From Rhodospirillales bacterium (GTDB lineage Bacteria > Pseudomonadota > Alphaproteobacteria > Rhodospirillales > Shumkoniaceae): a stretch of DNA of 37,617 bases. A model generated the notes under the pieces. It saw nothing but the letters and a program-made list of their open reading frames with translations. It searched no databases and was not told the DNA's origin. The stretch is from positions 1 through 37,617 of the forward strand of contig JANQJG010000128.1 of the NCBI GenBank assembly GCA_028281785.1. The letters are read 5' to 3'. Positions 34,929 to 37,617 of the stretch are shown here, piece after piece. The translations under genes and the position numbers were made by a program. Every line of letters starts with the position of its first letter. Within the stretch, counting starts at the first letter, position 1.

Positions 34929-35708
34929 CTACTCGGCAACAACACGGAATTCGCGGAACGACGCCGGGGTCACGCTGACGCCGGACCGACGCGAGGCGAG
35001 CGGCGCCGACGGTACCGTGGCGGCGTACTGGAATAGCTCGTCCGTATCCACGTAGTAGTTCCGCGCCTGCCGCAGCAGCACCATCTCGCCGCGAACCAGG
35101 GAAACGGTGACCAACACTTCCGAGTACTGGCCCGAGCGCAGCGCTTCGCTGAAGCTGGAGGCGAACACGTCCGTGATCACGCCACCGACAATGGCTGCCG
35201 CCGGAGCGGAATTCTGCGCCAAGCCGTAGATCGCGCCGGCACCGAGACCGAGGCCGGTAATGGTCCCCGGCGCATAGTTGGGAACGCCCGGCGTGTGGTA
35301 CACGGGCTGGACTTCATAGTGAACCGTGTAGGCTCCCGGACGCTGCAGGCGCAGGGTCATGCCTTTTTCGATCAGTTCCGTCATCAGCATCTGATGAAAA
35401 GCCCGGGCGAAAGGCATGATGGGATCAGGCGGTTCGACATAGAATGCCGCGTCGTCGGCGATCAGAACCGGCGGCGGCTCGAACTTCAGCCCCTTCTCAA
35501 GCGCTTCGCGTTCCATTTCGGCCGCGACGCTCGCACGGAGCTGGTTGATCCGCTCGGCGGTGTCGGCGGCCAGCGCCTCCCAATGCGCGGCGGTGCGCAT
35601 GGTCTGTTGCGTCGTGGGCTGGTGTCCGACCGGAACCGGGCGGCCAGAGCAGCCGACCAACAACATGGCGAGGGCAGCCGACAGGAATATACGGGCTGGG
35701 GTCATCAT
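34929..35708 (-). CDS. Uncharacterised lipoprotein co-transcribed with the FlgO-like gene
   Basis: 259 residues. Signal with lipobox LVGC, lipidated C20, so probably anchored in the outer membrane. Then a coiled-coil-like stretch (about 40–75, HWEALAADTAERINQL and AAEMEREALEKGL), a globular part (PIMPFARAFHQMLMTELIEK, MTLRLQRPGAYTVHYEVQPV), and a glycine/alanine-rich segment (ITGLGLGAGAIYGLAQ to about 188) that could touch the membrane. I do not recognise a named family. Its two-gene operon with the FlgO-like protein suggests that they act together at the cell envelope. Confidence 0.75.
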   Translation of the reverse strand: MMTPARIFLSAALAMLLVGCSGRPVPVGHQPTTQQTMRTAAHWEALAADTAERINQLRASVAAEMEREALEKGLKFEPPPVLIADDAAFYVEPPDPIMPFARAFHQMLMTELIEKGMTLRLQRPGAYTVHYEVQPVYHTPGVPNYAPGTITGLGLGAGAIYGLAQNSAPAAAIVGGVITDVFASSFSEALRSGQYSEVLVTVSLVRGEMVLLRQARNYYVDTDELFQYAATVPSAPLASRRSGVSVTPASFREFRVVAE

Positions 35709-36091
35709 GGGGTCACCGTCGATCTTCTCTCAGACAAAACCCTGAGTCGCCCTTCTGCGCACAGGGTTAATGGAATATTTCCAAGGTCAATTCTTCCAAA
35801 TTGTGAGGTGCAATACAAATCTATTATTTGCGATCATTAGAAACAATTATTCAATTTGAAATTAATATTTATTTATCTAAAATTCTCATGAAATTAGATG
35901 AATACTCCCACACCGCGCCCCGGAGCGTGTAACCTGCGGAGTGCCACCTTTTAGGCAGGCCTTTTTGCGAAAAAGTGCCGCAGGATTGACGTTCGGCTCC
36001 CCATAAAGTGACGAGCCGCCCGATTGCAAAGGGGGGACCGCGGGTGATAAGGGACCGTGAGCCCCCCGCCTTCTAGGGAGATGTTGAGAAC
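35709..36091. other. 383-base gap with an AT-rich block
   Basis: No gene seen. Bases about 35766–35910 are strongly AT-rich (runs such as ATTAATATTTATTTATCT) compared with the GC-rich genome, and probably hold the promoters of the lipoprotein operon (minus) and perhaps of the glutathione transferase gene (plus). A small CTTTTT-GCG-AAAAAG hairpin lies near 35960–35974. Closer to the glutathione transferase gene a GGGGGG…CCCCCC pairing spans about 36031–36067. No clear consensus promoter could be fixed. Confidence 0.4.
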
Positions 36092-36784
36092 ATGATCGAT
36101 CTGTACGTTTGGCCGACACCCAACGGCTACAAGATCTCCATCATGCTCGAGGAGGTCGGTCTGCCCTATCACGTGATCCCGGTCGATATCGGGAAGGGCG
36201 ACCAGTTCACGCCCGAGTTCCTGAAACTCAGCCCCAACAACAAGATGCCGGCCATCGTCGACCATGACGGCCCCGACGGCCGGGACTACGCGCTGTTCGA
36301 ATCCGGCGCGATCCTGATGTATCTGGCGGAGAAGACGGGCCAGTTCATGCCCTCGGAGGCGAGCGGGCGCTACCGCGTCGTCGAATGGCTGATGTTCCAG
36401 ATGGGCGGGGTCGGGCCGATGCTCGGCCAGACCCACCATTTCCGCCACTATGCGCCCGAACCCATTCCCTACGCCGTCAACCGCTACACGCGGGAGGCCG
36501 GGCGCGTTTATGGGGTGCTGGACCGCCGCCTGGCCGAGGTCGAATATCTCGCCGGGGACTATTCGATCGCCGACATCGCCACATTTCCCTGGCTCCGCTC
36601 CCATGAGCGCCAGGGCCAAAAACTGGAGGATTTCCCCCACGTGAAGCGATGGTTCGACGCGGTCAACGCGCGCCCGGCCGTGGAGCGCGGCCTCCAGCTT
36701 CTCGCCGAGAAACGCTCGGCCGGGCCGATGGACGAGAAGACCAAGGAAATGCTGTTCGGCGACACCCAGTACGCGCGCAGGTGA
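36092..36784 (+). CDS. yfcG: Glutathione S-transferase, YfcG/Nu-class-like
   Basis: 230 residues. The N-terminal thioredoxin-like domain begins MIDLYVWPTPNGYKIS with T9 and N11 in the position used by YfcG, and continues with SPNNKMPAIVDHDGPDG and LFESGAILMYLAEKTG. The helical domain holds GGVGPMLGQTHHFRHYAPE and YSIADIATFPW. These match E. coli YfcG, a glutathione-dependent disulfide-bond oxidoreductase that binds GSSG. Length is 15 more than YfcG, as a C-terminal extension. The following MFS fragment is in the same frame, six bases after the last sense codon. Confidence 0.93.
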   Translation: MIDLYVWPTPNGYKISIMLEEVGLPYHVIPVDIGKGDQFTPEFLKLSPNNKMPAIVDHDGPDGRDYALFESGAILMYLAEKTGQFMPSEASGRYRVVEWLMFQMGGVGPMLGQTHHFRHYAPEPIPYAVNRYTREAGRVYGVLDRRLAEVEYLAGDYSIADIATFPWLRSHERQGQKLEDFPHVKRWFDAVNARPAVERGLQLLAEKRSAGPMDEKTKEMLFGDTQYARR

Positions 36785-36787
36785 GCG

Positions 36788-37617
36788 ATGACCAACCCGT
36801 CGGCCTCGCATCTTCTTTCGCGGGTGGCCACCGCCCGCGACCGCAACCTGATCTTCTCGATCAAGCAGACGGGCGTGCCGCTGGGCGGCGCGATCGCCGG
36901 GCTGATGGCCCCGCCCCTGGCCGGCGCCTTCGGCTGGCGGGCCGTCCCGATGGTGGTCGGCCTGAGCCTGCTTGTCCTGGCGGCATCGATGCAGCCGGCG
37001 CGTAACGCCTGGGACAGCGACCGCGAGCCGGGCACGCCCCTGCGCGGCAACCCCGTCGGAGGCCTGAGACTGGTGTGGCGGCTGCCCCCAGTTCGCTGGG
37101 TGGCCGCCACCTCGTTCTTCTTCACGATCACGCAGCTTTGCCTGATCAGCTTTCTCGTGACCCTGCTGGTCGAGGATGTGGGCATGTCCCTGATCGAGGC
37201 CGGGCTGCTGCTGTCCATCGTTCAGGTGGCCAGCGTCGGCGGCCGGCTGCTCTGGGGATGGCTCGCGGACCGGGTGCGGGACGGCGCCGCCATCCTGATC
37301 GGTCTCGGGCTGCTGGCGGCGGCGGCCGCCGCGCTGTCGACCGCCGTCGGTCCCCATTGGCCGCTGATCGCCTTGCAAGGCCTGTTCGTTGTCTTCGGCA
37401 TGGCCTCGATCGGCTGGAACGGCGTTTTCATGGCCGAGCTGGCTCGCCTGAGCCCGAGGGGGCAGATCGGCCCGACGACCGGCGCCTCCCTGGTGCTGAC
37501 CTTCGGCGGCGTGATGTTCGGCCCCGCGCTGTTCACGGTCCTCTACGGCGTGATCGGCAGCTATGCCACCACCTATGGCGCGCTCACCCTGGCCTCGCTG
37601 GTGGGGGCCGGGTTCGC
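36788..37617 (+). pseudogene. 5'-truncated MFS transporter, also cut by the window end
   Basis: From the first ATG after the glutathione transferase, 276 residues read as a major facilitator protein: NPSASHLLSRVATARDRNL, IFSIKQTGVPLGGAIAGLM, then FLVTLLVEDVGMSLIEAGLL and SVGGRLLWGWLADRVRDGA. In complete relatives the NP-x-ASHLL…SIKQTGVPLGG region is in membrane helices 4–5, about 110 residues into the protein. Here nothing precedes it but the intact transferase gene, so helices 1–3 are missing. The rest is undamaged up to the window edge, which suggests a recent deletion. A working half-length protein cannot be excluded but is unlikely to transport as a normal MFS carrier. Confidence 0.75.

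Noticed and set aside
36559-37378. Minus-strand frames opposite the glutathione transferase and the MFS fragment
   Set aside because: The plus-strand readings show continuous family motifs; the minus-strand readings do not.

Overview
The window is high-GC bacterial chromosome, most likely alphaproteobacterial and perhaps Rhodospirillales-like. The evidence is the core block rpoZ–rel–(DUF2062)–pdxJ–acpS–lepB–rnc–era–recO–parC on the minus strand, a short omega subunit with a long acidic tail, a bacterial-type arginyl/leucyl-transferase (bpt), and the general codon bias. No rRNA, tRNA, CRISPR array or complete insertion sequence was seen.

Bases 1–11100 hold a catabolic island. A long minus-strand operon (RidA, cysteine amidohydrolase, oligopeptide-type ABC transporter of five parts, M20 metallopeptidase, RraA/HMG-aldolase-like protein) is read away from a divergent IclR-family regulator. 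Between them lie a recognisable sigma70-type promoter, a near-perfect 16-bp operator-like palindrome just downstream of it, a second perfect 18-bp palindrome in front of the regulator, and the decayed N-terminus of a dihydropyrimidinase/hydantoinase. The substrate is unknown; an imported amide, ureido or peptide compound is the simplest reading.

Bases 11100–19750 hold a flavin reductase, motA–motB (flagellar stator) without other flagellar genes, bpt, a three-gene TRAP transporter (Tat-exported DctP, DctQ, DctM) flanked by two inverted copies of a ~100-bp palindromic repeat, and a bioY–alpha/beta-hydrolase pair.

Bases 19800–32200 are the housekeeping block on the minus strand: parC, recO, era, rnc, lepB, acpS, pdxJ, a DUF2062 membrane protein, the (p)ppGpp synthetase/hydrolase, rpoZ and folK. 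A glutamate dehydrogenase gene on the opposite strand, with its own AT-rich promoter region and a palindrome in its leader, sits between era and recO and splits the usual run.

Bases 32290–37617 hold a plus-strand group (NYN/LabA-type nuclease domain protein, family 5 uracil-DNA glycosylase, ThrH-type phosphatase) ending at a strong hairpin, a convergent two-gene lipoprotein operon (one FlgO-like), an AT-rich gap, a YfcG-type glutathione transferase, and immediately behind it an MFS transporter that lacks its first membrane segments and runs off the window.

The least-described parts are the IclR-controlled island with its regulatory sites and gene remnants, the FlgO-like/lipoprotein pair, and the repeat pair around the TRAP locus.
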